This document shows, piece after piece, positions 54,083 to 63,046 of a stretch of 64,000 nt of DNA (position 1 is its first letter; the number at the start of each line of letters is the position of its first letter). The DNA comes from JAJPXC01 sp964510535. GTDB taxonomy: Bacteria; Bacteroidota; Bacteroidia; Bacteroidales; Muribaculaceae. Under the pieces are notes generated by a model. It had not been told where the DNA came from. It searched no databases and was given only the letters and a program-made list of their open reading frames with translations. A program made the position numbers and the translations under genes. The stretch lies in assembly GCA_964510535.1 (NCBI GenBank), contig CAZECG010000008.1, positions 31,335 through 95,334 of the forward strand, read 5' to 3'.

Positions 54083-54397
54083 ATGAAGAAACTCCGACAC
54101 ATAATAATAGCATTCGCTTTGGCCACTGGCGCAGCCGGAGTAGATGCTTTGGCAGCTGTGACGGACAACGGAGTCCAACAAGAACTCACATCGCCCACTG
54201 TCACATTGAAAGTGGGGCAGGGACAAATAGAGTTGACAGTCAACGGTGACGAGCTGGTAAAATTTCACATCTATTCGATTACAGGACAGCTCGTTAAGTC
54301 AGCATCATCAACAAATGGTTCAATAGTTGTCGAACTGCCCCGCGGACTATACATTGTCAAATGCGACAAATGGTCAAAGCAGATAGTTGTCAAATAG
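54083..54397 (+). CDS. Small secreted protein that is little more than a sorting-domain-like C-terminus
   Basis: A 104-residue protein: signal peptide (to about residue 25, ALAAV), a short linker, and then a compact beta domain from about 35 to the end with KFHIYSITGQLVKSASS, SIVVELPRGLYIVK and a final WSKQIVVK. That is the pattern of the type IX secretion (Por) C-terminal sorting domain, which is normally the tail of a much larger cargo. Here nothing precedes it. Similar small proteins occur in Bacteroidales but I know of no assigned function. It has its own promoter. Confidence 0.75.
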   Translation: MKKLRHIIIAFALATGAAGVDALAAVTDNGVQQELTSPTVTLKVGQGQIELTVNGDELVKFHIYSITGQLVKSASSTNGSIVVELPRGLYIVKCDKWSKQIVVK

Positions 54398-54436
54398 AGC
54401 TTGCCATAAGAGTTTACCTGTCGTCCCATAAAAAAT

Positions 54437-54465
54437 GGCTGGGTCTCGCATGACTGCGAACAGCC
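54437..54465 (+). other. Nested hairpin between the small secreted protein and the pullulanase
   Basis: GGCTG (54437-54441) pairs with CAGCC (54461-54465), and inside it TCGCA (54446-54450) with TGCGA (54455-54459) around a TGAC loop. No U-tract follows. It is probably a 3' end or leader element; no promoter consensus for the pullulanase was recognised in 54398-54571. Confidence 0.4.
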
Positions 54466-54571
54466 GCAACCATGAACGAGCTATCCGATACCACAAAATT
54501 TCCAAGAAAGCGACTCCCTCGATAATAGAAAACAGACACCTTTTTCTACTAAAAAACCAAAATAAGCATAA

Positions 54572-56593
54572 ATGAAAGTTAACCTCATTAAAATATGTGT
54601 CGGTGCTATGCTGCCAGGAGCTATGTTATGCAGCTATAACGCATCGGCCTCTGACAACGGTATGTTGACAGATTATTCAAAATTCCCAACTTACAACGGC
54701 GACGACCTTGAACTAACCGTGGACAAATATGGGGCAAAATTCACCCTTTGGTCACCGGAAGCCACAGCCGCCCAAGTTTTGATTTACCCGACCGACCGTA
54801 ATTCGTCTCCTACCGACACGATAATGATGTCGAAAGGTGATAACGGCACCTGGAAAGCCATCTTTCCGGGTAACAACTACGGGAAATTTTACACATTCAG
54901 GATTAAACACGGAGGCAAATGGCTGAAAGAGACGCCGGGTGTATGGGCTAAAGCTGTAGGCACTAACGGTGAACGCGCTGCAATCATAGATTTTTCCACT
55001 ACCAATCCTGCTGGATGGGAAAGCGACAAAGGCCCGACAATCAAAAGCATAAATGACGCGGTAATCTATGAGATGCACCATCGCGATTTCTCGATGCACC
55101 CATCAAGCGGGATAGTCAACAAAGGAAAATTCATAGCACTTACCGAAAACGGAACCAAATCGACACTTGGCGACAAAACCGGTATAGACCATCTAAAGGA
55201 ACTTGGAATAACACATGTGCATATTCTTCCTTCCTATGACTACAACAGCGTCGACGAGACCCAGTTGCCGTCCAACAACTACAACTGGGGATATGACCCG
55301 CTAAACTATAACGCACCGGAAGGCTCATACTCCACCAATCCGAGCTGTCCGACTGTGCGCATAGCCGAAATGAAGCGTATGGTCAAAGCCCTGCATGACG
55401 CAGGGATAGGTGTAGTGATGGATGTTGTCTACAATCACACGGCCAACAACGACGACTCCAACTTCTCGTTGACCGCTCCCGGATACTATTACCGCTATCG
55501 CCCCGACGGCACATACAGCGATGCCTCGGGCTGCGGCAACGAGACGGCCTCGGATCGCCAACAGGTGCGCAATTTCATAATAAACTCGGTCAAATACTGG
55601 GCAAAAGAATATCATATCGACGGATTCAGATTTGACCTTATGGCTATTCATGACACCGAGACGATGACCGAAGTGGCAAAAACGCTGAAAGAAATCAATC
55701 CTTCAATTTTTGTCTATGGAGAAGGCTGGACCGCTGGAGATTCTCCGCTACCTGTGGAGCGCAGGGCGTTAAAAGAGAATGTGTCTAAAATGGATGGCAT
55801 AGCCGTGTTCAGCGATGACATTCGCGACGCAATCAAAGGCCATTACAGTAATGCCGCCGACCGAGGATTCGTGACAGGCAAACCCGGCAACGAGGAAACA
55901 ATCAAAATCGGCATCGTCGCCTCTACCGCTCACCCTCAGGTTGATTATTCAAAAGGCAACAACTCTAAATTCGCATACGCTACATCACCCAAACAGATTA
56001 TAAACTATGTGTCGTGCCACGACGACCTAACCTTGACCGACAAACTCGCCAAGTCAATGCCTGAGGCTTCCGAGGCATTCCGTCAACGCGCCGCCCGTCT
56101 CGCCCAGACGATAGTGTTCACCTCACAAGGCACACCATTCATGTTTGCCGGGGAAGAAGTTTTCCGCGATAAAAAGGGAGTACATAACTCCTACAAATCG
56201 CCCGATTCAATAAATGCCATTGACTGGAGACTTAAAAGCAAGAACGCAAATCAATTTCACTATTACCAGGAACTGATTAAACTGCGTAAAGCACATCCGG
56301 CGTTCAGAATGACAACCGCCGACGAAGTCGCGCACAATATAGTGTTTGACAAGGTTAAGGAACCCAACCTGATATCCTACTCAATCAAGAACAATGCCAA
56401 TGGTGACAAATGGAACGAAATAAAACTGATATTCAACGGTTCTGACAAGGTGCGCAACGTCAACGTACCCAAGGGCAGATGGATTATCGTGGCACAGGAC
56501 GGCGAGATAAAAGCTGACGGCCTCGGCAAAACCAAGGGAGGAAAAATGGAAGTTGCGCCCACTTCGGCCCTCATTCTCGCAAGGGAGAAATAA
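54572..56593 (+). CDS. Secreted type I pullulanase (GH13)
   Basis: Debranching enzyme cutting alpha-1,6 links in pullulan, glycogen or amylopectin. The 673-residue product has a signal peptide (ending near NASAS), a CBM48-type N-terminal domain (about 45-145) and a GH13 catalytic domain. It carries the pullulanase signature YNWGYDP (237-243), VVMDVVYNHTA, GFRFDLMAIHD (nucleophile Asp355), VYGEGWTAG (acid/base Glu384) and SCHDDLTL (third aspartate). It is shorter than multi-domain pullulanases. It could act with the amylase at 44149, though the two genes are not linked in an operon. Confidence 0.93.
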   Translation: MKVNLIKICVGAMLPGAMLCSYNASASDNGMLTDYSKFPTYNGDDLELTVDKYGAKFTLWSPEATAAQVLIYPTDRNSSPTDTIMMSKGDNGTWKAIFPGNNYGKFYTFRIKHGGKWLKETPGVWAKAVGTNGERAAIIDFSTTNPAGWESDKGPTIKSINDAVIYEMHHRDFSMHPSSGIVNKGKFIALTENGTKSTLGDKTGIDHLKELGITHVHILPSYDYNSVDETQLPSNNYNWGYDPLNYNAPEGSYSTNPSCPTVRIAEMKRMVKALHDAGIGVVMDVVYNHTANNDDSNFSLTAPGYYYRYRPDGTYSDASGCGNETASDRQQVRNFIINSVKYWAKEYHIDGFRFDLMAIHDTETMTEVAKTLKEINPSIFVYGEGWTAGDSPLPVERRALKENVSKMDGIAVFSDDIRDAIKGHYSNAADRGFVTGKPGNEETIKIGIVASTAHPQVDYSKGNNSKFAYATSPKQIINYVSCHDDLTLTDKLAKSMPEASEAFRQRAARLAQTIVFTSQGTPFMFAGEEVFRDKKGVHNSYKSPDSINAIDWRLKSKNANQFHYYQELIKLRKAHPAFRMTTADEVAHNIVFDKVKEPNLISYSIKNNANGDKWNEIKLIFNGSDKVRNVNVPKGRWIIVAQDGEIKADGLGKTKGGKMEVAPTSALILAREK

Positions 56594-56614
56594 CAGACCT
56601 AATCCCTATAAGTT

Positions 56615-56654
56615 ACAAAGGAGATGCCCACCTATGAGCCTCTCCTTTGTTTTT
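56615..56654 (+). terminator. Intrinsic terminator of the pullulanase gene
   Basis: ACAAAGGAGA (56615-56624) pairs perfectly with TCTCCTTTGT (56641-56650), followed by five T, 22 bp past the stop. Confidence 0.85.
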
Positions 56655-56677
56655 GACATAATGCGCGGTTTCTGCCC

Positions 56678-57745
56678 TTAGCCTATAATAGCAAGCAGAC
56701 GCAATAGTTTTGATTCGGTCTCCCGCCATTCCTCTTCGGGGTCAGACTGCGGAGTGATGCCGCCACCGGCATAAAGGCAGTACCGGCGCATATCAAACTG
56801 GCAACAACGCAGGTTAACATAAGCCCGAAAGGTGTCATCAGCATCTTCAACGGTTAAAAATCCGCCATAGCAACGCCTCGGTTGCAATTCCAACATTTCA
56901 ATATCTTGTAACGATTCCCGCTTGGGAAAGCCACCTAAAGCCGGTGTGGGATTCAGAGCCGACGCGACAGAGATAGGCGATGTCACTCCGTCGCCCCTTA
57001 TAATGTTACGCAAATGCTGAACAGCACCACTGGTTACAGTTTCGAGCGGTCCGGTCTCACACGGAAACCCAAGTCCGCGAAGCGTATCACAGATATATTC
57101 GGTGACTATGCGTTGCTCATTGATGTTTTTGTCATCCCATGGCAATCCGTTGTCGGCTATTTGACGCGTTCCGGCCAAAGACATCGTTTCATATCTCCCG
57201 GTCGTCTTATCAACCTTAAGAAGCAACTCGGGGGACGACAGCATCCATGCGCCCACCGCCGGGTGAAAGTAAACGGCATTAAATGTGGAGGTATAACCAT
57301 CAAACAGCCGATTTATAGAAGTCAATGGGCCTGAATCAGTCGGGTATTCTCCACAAAACACCCTTGAGTAAACAGTTTTTCCTCCGCGTTGTTTTAATCG
57401 GGCAATCAATAGTGCGACCCGTTCGAGATAAAGTGACCGTGGTGTCGAAACCGCCAACGGCAATGGATATAAACTATTCGTAACATCATGAACAGAATTA
57501 CCATATTGGCTTATAACATCGCATTCCGACAAGCGGTCAGATATGGTACTGACTACATCAGACCGCCACTGATAAATGCCGAAACGTCGGCGAGACACGA
57601 CAGGGTGGGGCTGAGTAGCACTTCCATCGCCACTGTCGGCCCAGAATACGGCTTCATCGTTTCCGGGAAGTGAATAGGCCACAAATGGAATTTCATTGGC
57701 CAAGGACAACGCAACTGCCCTTTGCTGAGATTCAGTCAGTGCCAT
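56678..57745 (-). CDS. menF: Isochorismate synthase (MenF-like)
   Basis: Converts chorismate to isochorismate, first step of menaquinone synthesis. The 355-residue product (start ATG 57745; another Met four codons earlier overlaps rimO more) has the chorismate-binding core: MSLAGTRQIADNG, HLRNIIRGDG, NPTPALGGFPKRE and YAGGGITPQSDPEEEWRETE. These fit MenF/EntC rather than anthranilate or aminodeoxychorismate synthase. Other men genes are not in the window, so salicylate or siderophore use is not excluded but is less likely. It overlaps rimO by 14 bp. Confidence 0.88.
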   Translation of the reverse strand: MALTESQQRAVALSLANEIPFVAYSLPGNDEAVFWADSGDGSATQPHPVVSRRRFGIYQWRSDVVSTISDRLSECDVISQYGNSVHDVTNSLYPLPLAVSTPRSLYLERVALLIARLKQRGGKTVYSRVFCGEYPTDSGPLTSINRLFDGYTSTFNAVYFHPAVGAWMLSSPELLLKVDKTTGRYETMSLAGTRQIADNGLPWDDKNINEQRIVTEYICDTLRGLGFPCETGPLETVTSGAVQHLRNIIRGDGVTSPISVASALNPTPALGGFPKRESLQDIEMLELQPRRCYGGFLTVEDADDTFRAYVNLRCCQFDMRRYCLYAGGGITPQSDPEEEWRETESKLLRLLAIIG

Positions 57746-59036
57746 CCAATTCCGCAATCAATTCAAACGGCATGGCATCAACAATCCTGACGTTGTAGAA
57801 CTCCCCGCGTTTTAATTTCCTTGATTTTTTAATCAGAACCTCAGGATCCACTTCAGGTGAATCGTACTGTGTGCGACCGACATAATAATCATCTTCTTCG
57901 CCGTCAACAATCACCTCCATCACCTGTCCAATCTTTGATTGATTGCTTTCCAAAGCAATCTCTTCTTGCAATTCCATCAACTCCGAAAGTCTCCGTTCTT
58001 TTTCTTCTTGTGGAATAGAATCATCAAACGTTTTGGCACCGTAGGTGTCTTCTTCCTCACAATAAGCGAAAGCCCCCATGCGCTCAAACCGCTGCTCTCT
58101 GACAAACTCTTTCAGCTCCTCAAATTCACGTTCACCTTCACCGGGGAATCCGACCATCAGCGTCGTGCGAATATGCAGGTCAGGGACTCTACGGCGCATT
58201 TCAGAGAGCAACTCACGCGTTTCGGCCGACGTAATGTGGCGACGCATATTCGACAAGACATTGTCGCTTATGTGCTGTAACGCTATGTCAAGATAGTTGC
58301 ACACATTCGGGTATTTCGCCATGACATCAAGCAATTCAAGAGGGAATTGCGCCGGATATGCGTAATGAAGGCGAATCCACTTGACACCTTCAATCTGAGC
58401 CATGCGTTCTATGAGCTGCGGTAAACGCATCTCACCGTAAATATCCATTCCGTAGTTGGACAAATCTTGGGCGATGACATTGAACTCTTTTACACCGCGG
58501 CCAACCAAAGACTTCACTTCATCAAGGATTTCGTCTATCGGGCGGGATTTGTATCGACCGGTGATGAGAGGAATGGCGCAGAACGAACAGAAACGATTAC
58601 ATCCCTCAGCAATTTTCAGATAGGCATGGTGGGGACCCGTGGTCACCACGCGGTCGTATGGAGCGGTTGCTGGATTGCGCCGCGTAATATCGGCCACAAG
58701 CTGTTTCCAATCAAATTTTCCATACCAGCCATCAACCTCGGGCATCTCTGAGGGAAGCTCATTGCGGTAACGCTCCGACAAGCATCCCATCACATAAAGC
58801 GATTTAATCTTACCTGATTCTTTAAGGGATATGTAATTGAGTATTTCCTCAATAGATTCTTCCTTTGCATCACCAATGAACCCGCAGGTATTGATTACAA
58901 CCATATCGGGATTCTCGGAGATACCCGATACCGCCCGCAGGCCGGCATCGTCAAACATTTTCAACAGACGCTCAGAATCGACAAGATTTTTGGAGCATCC
59001 AAGCGATATGACGCTAATAGTGGTGGGTTGAGCCAT
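57732..59036 (-). CDS. rimO: Ribosomal protein S12 methylthiotransferase RimO
   Basis: Radical-SAM enzyme that methylthiolates a conserved aspartate of ribosomal protein S12. The 434-residue product (start ATG 59036, MAQPTTISVISLGCSKNL) has an N-terminal cluster domain with cysteines in LGCSKN, NTCGFIGDAKEES and MGCLSERY. The radical-SAM motif is CNRFCSFC within IAEGCNRFCSFCAIP, and a C-terminal TRAM domain (about 370-434) carries YVGRTQYDSPEVD. A 22-residue upstream extension would run into ftsY and is rejected. It lies 4 bp after ftsY. Confidence 0.96.
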   Translation of the reverse strand: MAQPTTISVISLGCSKNLVDSERLLKMFDDAGLRAVSGISENPDMVVINTCGFIGDAKEESIEEILNYISLKESGKIKSLYVMGCLSERYRNELPSEMPEVDGWYGKFDWKQLVADITRRNPATAPYDRVVTTGPHHAYLKIAEGCNRFCSFCAIPLITGRYKSRPIDEILDEVKSLVGRGVKEFNVIAQDLSNYGMDIYGEMRLPQLIERMAQIEGVKWIRLHYAYPAQFPLELLDVMAKYPNVCNYLDIALQHISDNVLSNMRRHITSAETRELLSEMRRRVPDLHIRTTLMVGFPGEGEREFEELKEFVREQRFERMGAFAYCEEEDTYGAKTFDDSIPQEEKERRLSELMELQEEIALESNQSKIGQVMEVIVDGEEDDYYVGRTQYDSPEVDPEVLIKKSRKLKRGEFYNVRIVDAMPFELIAELDGTD

Positions 59037-59040
59037 CTCC

Positions 59041-60000
59041 TTATTTTTCGCCAAAAAGCGATTGTACAAACTCCTTTTTATGGAACACCTGCAAATCATC
59101 AATGCCTTCGCCGAGACCTATATATTTGACAGGTATCTTAAACTGGTCGCTTATTCCTATAACAACCCCGCCTTTCGCGGTGCCGTCAAGTTTAGTAATA
59201 GCAAGCTCATTGACCGATGTGGCGGCAACGAACTGTCGAGCCTGCTCAAACGCATTCTGCCCGGTGGAGCCGTCAAGCACCAACAGCACTTCATGTGGAG
59301 CGTCGGGCACGACCTTCTGCATGACGTTACGAATCTTGGTCAATTCATCCATCAACCCTTTTTTGTTGTGGAGTCGGCCGGCGGTATCAATAATGACCAC
59401 ATCAATATCGTTAGCTTTGGCCGACGCCAACGTGTCGTAAGCCACAGCGGCGGGGTCAGCGCCAAGTTTCTGTTTCACGACCGGGACACCCGCACGCTCG
59501 CCCCAGATATCAAGCTGCTCAACCGCAGCGGCACGGAATGTGTCGGCCGCACCAAGCATAACTTTATTGCCGGCTTTCTTAAACTGTGCGGCAAGTTTGC
59601 CGATGGTAGTGGTTTTGCCTACGCCGTTCACCCCGACAACCATTATGACGTGAGGCTTATGACCGGCAGGTATCGTAAAATCATCAAGTGATGATTCGTT
59701 ATCATTCTCGGCGAGCAAATCAGTAATTTCCTCACACAACAAACGGTTCAACTCACTCGCCCCGACATATTTGTCACGAGCGACGCGCTGTTCTATCCGT
59801 TCGATGATTTTCAAGGTAGTATCAACCCCGACATCAGATGTGATAAACACCTCCTCAAGGTTATCGAGAATCTCATCGTCAATCTTTGACTTACCGGCGA
59901 CGGCTCTCGCAATCTTGGAGAAAACGCCTTGTTTGGTGCGTTCGAGACCCTTGTCGAGTGTTTCCTTTTTCTCTTTCGAGAAAAAACTAAATAAGCCCAT
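59041..60000 (-). CDS. ftsY: Signal recognition particle receptor FtsY
   Basis: SRP-dependent GTPase that docks ribosome-nascent-chain complexes at the membrane. The 319-residue product has an N domain (about 1-95) and a G domain with GVNGVGKTTTIGKLAAQFKK (P-loop), LGAADTFRAAAVEQL, VIIDTAGRLHNKKGLMDEL and TKLDGTAKGGV. The acidic A domain seen in E. coli is absent, which is normal for this phylum. An exact -7 element lies 29 nt upstream, so it heads the ftsY-rimO-menF operon. Confidence 0.96.
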   Translation of the reverse strand: MGLFSFFSKEKKETLDKGLERTKQGVFSKIARAVAGKSKIDDEILDNLEEVFITSDVGVDTTLKIIERIEQRVARDKYVGASELNRLLCEEITDLLAENDNESSLDDFTIPAGHKPHVIMVVGVNGVGKTTTIGKLAAQFKKAGNKVMLGAADTFRAAAVEQLDIWGERAGVPVVKQKLGADPAAVAYDTLASAKANDIDVVIIDTAGRLHNKKGLMDELTKIRNVMQKVVPDAPHEVLLVLDGSTGQNAFEQARQFVAATSVNELAITKLDGTAKGGVVIGISDQFKIPVKYIGLGEGIDDLQVFHKKEFVQSLFGEK

Positions 60001-60028
60001 ATCTTTTCTATCTTAGTTTATTGGCCTA

Positions 60029-60036
60029 CAAAGTTA
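60029..60036 (-). promoter_or_regulatory. -7 element of ftsY
   Basis: The minus strand reads TAACTTTG, exact match, about 29 nt before the ftsY ATG. Confidence 0.55.
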
Positions 60037-60108
60037 CCACAATCTCTCTAATTAACTATTACAGACAAACGAAAATATTCAGATTCGCCCTACGGAGCTT
60101 TTAAATTA

Positions 60109-60140
60109 TTTGGAAATTTCATGCGAAAGTAGTACCTTTG
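60109..60140 (+). promoter_or_regulatory. Promoter of rpsP
   Basis: TTTG (60109-60112), 20 nt, then TACCTTTG (60133-60140). Leader about 37 nt. It diverges from ftsY. Confidence 0.7.
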
Positions 60141-60182
60141 CGGTCGCTAAACAATACAAAACCAATTTAATTAAATTATTTA

Positions 60183-60731
60183 ATGGCAACAAAAATCAGA
60201 TTACAACGTCATGGTCGCAAAAACTATGCGTTTTATCCTATTGTTATCGCCGATAGCAGGGCACCACGAGATGGTAGATTTATTGAAAGGATAGGTTCTT
60301 ATAATCCGAACACTAATCCTGCTACAATTACTCTTAACTTCGAGCGGGCTTTGTATTGGATGAACGTCGGCGCACAACCCACCGACACCGTACGCACCAT
60401 CCTCTCAAACGAGGGAGTCCTTCTGATGAAACACCTTATGGGTGGCGTGAAGAAAGGCGCATTTGATGAAGCGGAAGCTCAGCGTCGTTTCGATGCTTGG
60501 AAGAGCAAGAAACAAGCTGCAGTAGACGCAATGAAAGCCTCTATGGCCGACAAGAAAGCAGTAGCCGCTAAAGAACGCCTCGCCGACGAGCAGGCCAAGA
60601 ACAAGGCTAAAGCTGAGGAAGTAGCCAAAAAGAAAGCTGAAATCGCGGCAGCCAAAGCCGAAGCCGAAGCAGCCGCAAATGCCGAGGAAAACGCAGCTGA
60701 AGAAGCTGCCGCTCCCGAAGCAGCGGAATAA
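60183..60731 (+). CDS. rpsP: 30S ribosomal protein S16 with extended acidic/lysine-rich tail
   Basis: Small-subunit assembly protein. The first about 85 residues are the S16 core, starting MATKIRLQRHGRKNYAFYPI and including DGRFIERIGSYNPNT and LYWMNVGAQPTDTVRTIL. Residues about 100-182 are a long low-complexity helix of Ala, Lys and Glu (KAEEVAKKKAEIAAAKAEAE) that many Bacteroidetes S16 proteins have. Total 182 residues against about 80-90 in E. coli. It is monocistronic, with its own promoter and terminator. Confidence 0.97.
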   Translation: MATKIRLQRHGRKNYAFYPIVIADSRAPRDGRFIERIGSYNPNTNPATITLNFERALYWMNVGAQPTDTVRTILSNEGVLLMKHLMGGVKKGAFDEAEAQRRFDAWKSKKQAAVDAMKASMADKKAVAAKERLADEQAKNKAKAEEVAKKKAEIAAAKAEAEAAANAEENAAEEAAAPEAAE

Positions 60732-60761
60732 TCATCGCGCAGCTTAACAACGATTTATTAA

Positions 60762-60800
60762 AGCGGGTCGATAGTCACTGAGATTACCGACCCGCTATCT
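60762..60800. terminator. Bidirectional terminator between rpsP and the glycosyltransferase
   Basis: AGCGGGTCG (60762-60770) pairs perfectly with CGACCCGCT (60788-60796). T-rich tails occur on both sides, and the two genes converge here. Confidence 0.75.
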
Positions 60801-60820
60801 TTTAACATACATCTGAGAAG

Positions 60821-61999
60821 TCAGCCAATTAAAGAGCGATATAGCTCCATGTATCTTTCGGCCATGAGGGTTGATGTATAGCGAGCGGCAACCGCCTTGG
60901 GATTGAACCTATCTCTATTTGCCATGACATCGTTCACAATCTTGGCGAGATTAGAGGTGTCGTTGACATCGGTGGCGATTCCACATTCAGGGGTCACAAT
61001 CTCGCTAATGGCACTGTCGGCATTGACTATCACCGGCGTACCGGCCGCCATGGCTTCAAGAGCCGTCAACCCAAACGTTTCGGAAATTGAGGGATTGAGT
61101 AATACCGCCGCCGTGGAGTACAACCCTGCCATCTGGCCGCGTGAGTCAATCTGGGGATGATACATGATGTTTTCATGTAGCGTTTGCCCCATGAGATGCC
61201 CCACGACCGTAATAGGAGCGTTACAAAGTCCCGATTCCGCGAGATTATTGACCGCTTCAAGGTTTTTACGTTTTTCCCAACGAGCGGCAACCGCCAATAC
61301 CGTTTCATGGATTCCGTCAGTATGATGAGATGAAAACTCACCAATCTCTATGCCGTGAGGAATGACATTGACACTGAAATGGCCTAATCCCGAATCGTTA
61401 AGCCTGTCGGCAGTCCACTGCGACGGCACAACGATTTTTAATTTCATGCGACGGTTTAAAAGTTCATGTTTACGGCGGAAATTACGGGCTGAACGGCTTA
61501 TAAAACTAATGGGATACTCATCTCTATAATAACGGCAATCGACACATCCATCAAGAGGTGAACAGTCGAGATGATTGTAAAACGAGCAGTGGCCTGTCAG
61601 CCACCAACAATCATGCAAAGTCAGAACCACAGGCAATTGTCTGGTTTCAAGCCAATCAAACAACATGGGTATATTAATATAATGGCCATGCACGTTATGG
61701 AGATGAACAATGTCGGGGTCCCACTCATCAATCGCCTTCAAGAATTTGGCCGTAGCTCGTTTGGACCACCAGCCTTCACAGTCATCCAAGCGGCTTGCCG
61801 CAACATGGGACATTACCGACATAACACCTCCAATCGGAAAATCGACCGACGACACATCACCGCGACCGGCACCGATGCGGGCATCACATCCCGCTGCTCT
61901 GGCATAGGTCACTATAGAGTTCATTATCGCGCCAACCGAGTTGCACTGATCGGCTACCGTATTAATATGTAAGAGTTTCGGCTTGTTGTTAGCCGCCAT
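60821..61999 (-). CDS. Family 4 glycosyltransferase
   Basis: A 392-residue GT-B enzyme. The N-terminal domain has LLHINTVADQCNSVGAIMNS and the Cys-rich loop DCSPLDGCVDCRYYRDEYP; the C-terminal domain has VVPSQWTADRLNDSG, LNPSISETFGLTALEAMAAG and GTPVIVNADSAISEIV, the nucleotide-sugar site. No membrane segment. Start ATG 61999 (MAANNKPKLLHIN) is preferred: an upstream in-frame Met would lie on top of the -7 element at 62024-62031. Probably capsule or O-glycan related; the sugar is unknown. Confidence 0.9.
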   Translation of the reverse strand: MAANNKPKLLHINTVADQCNSVGAIMNSIVTYARAAGCDARIGAGRGDVSSVDFPIGGVMSVMSHVAASRLDDCEGWWSKRATAKFLKAIDEWDPDIVHLHNVHGHYINIPMLFDWLETRQLPVVLTLHDCWWLTGHCSFYNHLDCSPLDGCVDCRYYRDEYPISFISRSARNFRRKHELLNRRMKLKIVVPSQWTADRLNDSGLGHFSVNVIPHGIEIGEFSSHHTDGIHETVLAVAARWEKRKNLEAVNNLAESGLCNAPITVVGHLMGQTLHENIMYHPQIDSRGQMAGLYSTAAVLLNPSISETFGLTALEAMAAGTPVIVNADSAISEIVTPECGIATDVNDTSNLAKIVNDVMANRDRFNPKAVAARYTSTLMAERYMELYRSLIG

Positions 62000-62023
62000 A
62001 CGCAAGAAGAATTTGATTTTCAG

Positions 62024-62031
62024 CAAAGTTA
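62024..62031 (-). promoter_or_regulatory. -7 element of the glycosyltransferase gene
   Basis: The minus strand reads TAACTTTG, exact match, about 25 nt before ATG 61999; it decides that start. Confidence 0.55.
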
Positions 62032-62183
62032 ACAGGATTTACCCACATATTGCACACTACGGCCTCTTTTCTGCCGATTTTTACTAAATTTACCCTGATA
62101 TAGTCATGGCTGTAACTATCTTTGATATGTGGAAAGAGCGTCTATTCCATTATAAATATGCTTATAAGTTCTAAATGAATTAT

Positions 62184-62191
62184 TACCTTTG
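62184..62191 (+). promoter_or_regulatory. -7 element of the SDR gene
   Basis: TACCTTTG, exact match, ending only 8 nt before the ATG at 62200, so the transcript would be nearly leaderless. Confidence 0.5.
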
Positions 62192-62199
62192 CTGATGTT

Positions 62200-63042
62200 A
62201 TGGCAGATAATTACCTTGAAAAACAGATGGAGGATTATCGTGCAGGCAAATTAGCCGGTAAAGCACGCACAAAGACAATCGTTCAATCCCATAGGACAGG
62301 AGACTTGGTTGTTCCATATCCACAATTACGCGTTTTCATAACAGGCGGTGCCTCAGGAATAGGGGAGAGCTGCGTTGAAGCGTTCAGAAAAATCAACGCC
62401 AAAGTAGCGTTTTGCGATATTGACAGAAAACGAGGCAACGAAACCGCACAAAAGTTTGGAGCGAGATTCTATCCGTTGGATGTTAGAGATGCCGTCAAGC
62501 TCAATCATGCCATAAATGATGCCATATCGACGTGGGGCGACATCGATGTATTGATAAACAACGTCGGAATCGGAGGGTTCAAGAGATTGGAGGATATGTC
62601 GGACGATGATTGGCATCAAGTCGTAGAGACGAATCTGCAATCGGCCTTCATCTGTTCGCGCGCTCTCGCTATCCACCGTAATGGGAACGGACATCGCGGG
62701 GGAACGATAATCAACATATCATCGACAAGGGCATTCCAAAGCGAACCCGACACCATAGCTTATAGCGCGACTAAGGGGGCGATAGTGTCCCTGACACATT
62801 CATTAATGTCATCAATGGCAATATATGGTATAACCGCAAATTGCATCGCACCCGGATGGATAAACACCAAAGACGAAGCGTTAACCGACAGCGATAAATC
62901 ACAACATCCGTCAGGGAGAGTCGGACTTGCCGACGACATAGCCCGGCTCGCATTGTTTCTGGCTCATCCCGATAACAATTTTATCAACGGCACGGTCATC
63001 CCGGTCGATGGCGGGATGACGCGGAAAATGATATATTGTTGA
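62200..63042 (+). CDS. Short-chain dehydrogenase/reductase
   Basis: A 280-residue NAD(P)-dependent oxidoreductase. The first about 42 residues are an extra N-terminal arm (MADNYLEKQMEDYRAGKLAG), then a Rossmann fold: VFITGGASGIGESCVEAFRK (TGxxxGxG dinucleotide loop), NNVGIGGFK, INISSTRAF with the catalytic Ser, and YSATKGA with the Tyr/Lys pair. All catalytic residues are present. The C-terminus FINGTVIPVDGGMTRK is typical of this class. Substrate unknown. It diverges from the glycosyltransferase. Confidence 0.92.
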   Translation: MADNYLEKQMEDYRAGKLAGKARTKTIVQSHRTGDLVVPYPQLRVFITGGASGIGESCVEAFRKINAKVAFCDIDRKRGNETAQKFGARFYPLDVRDAVKLNHAINDAISTWGDIDVLINNVGIGGFKRLEDMSDDDWHQVVETNLQSAFICSRALAIHRNGNGHRGGTIINISSTRAFQSEPDTIAYSATKGAIVSLTHSLMSSMAIYGITANCIAPGWINTKDEALTDSDKSQHPSGRVGLADDIARLALFLAHPDNNFINGTVIPVDGGMTRKMIYC

Positions 63043-63046
63043 TTTA

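Noticed and set aside
56678..57745. Anthranilate or aminodeoxychorismate synthase component I
   Set aside because: Shorter than TrpE/PabB and the conserved blocks fit isochorismate synthase.
59037..59102. 22-residue N-terminal extension of RimO
   Set aside because: It would overlap the 3' end of ftsY and precedes the conserved start MAQPTTISVISLGCSKN.
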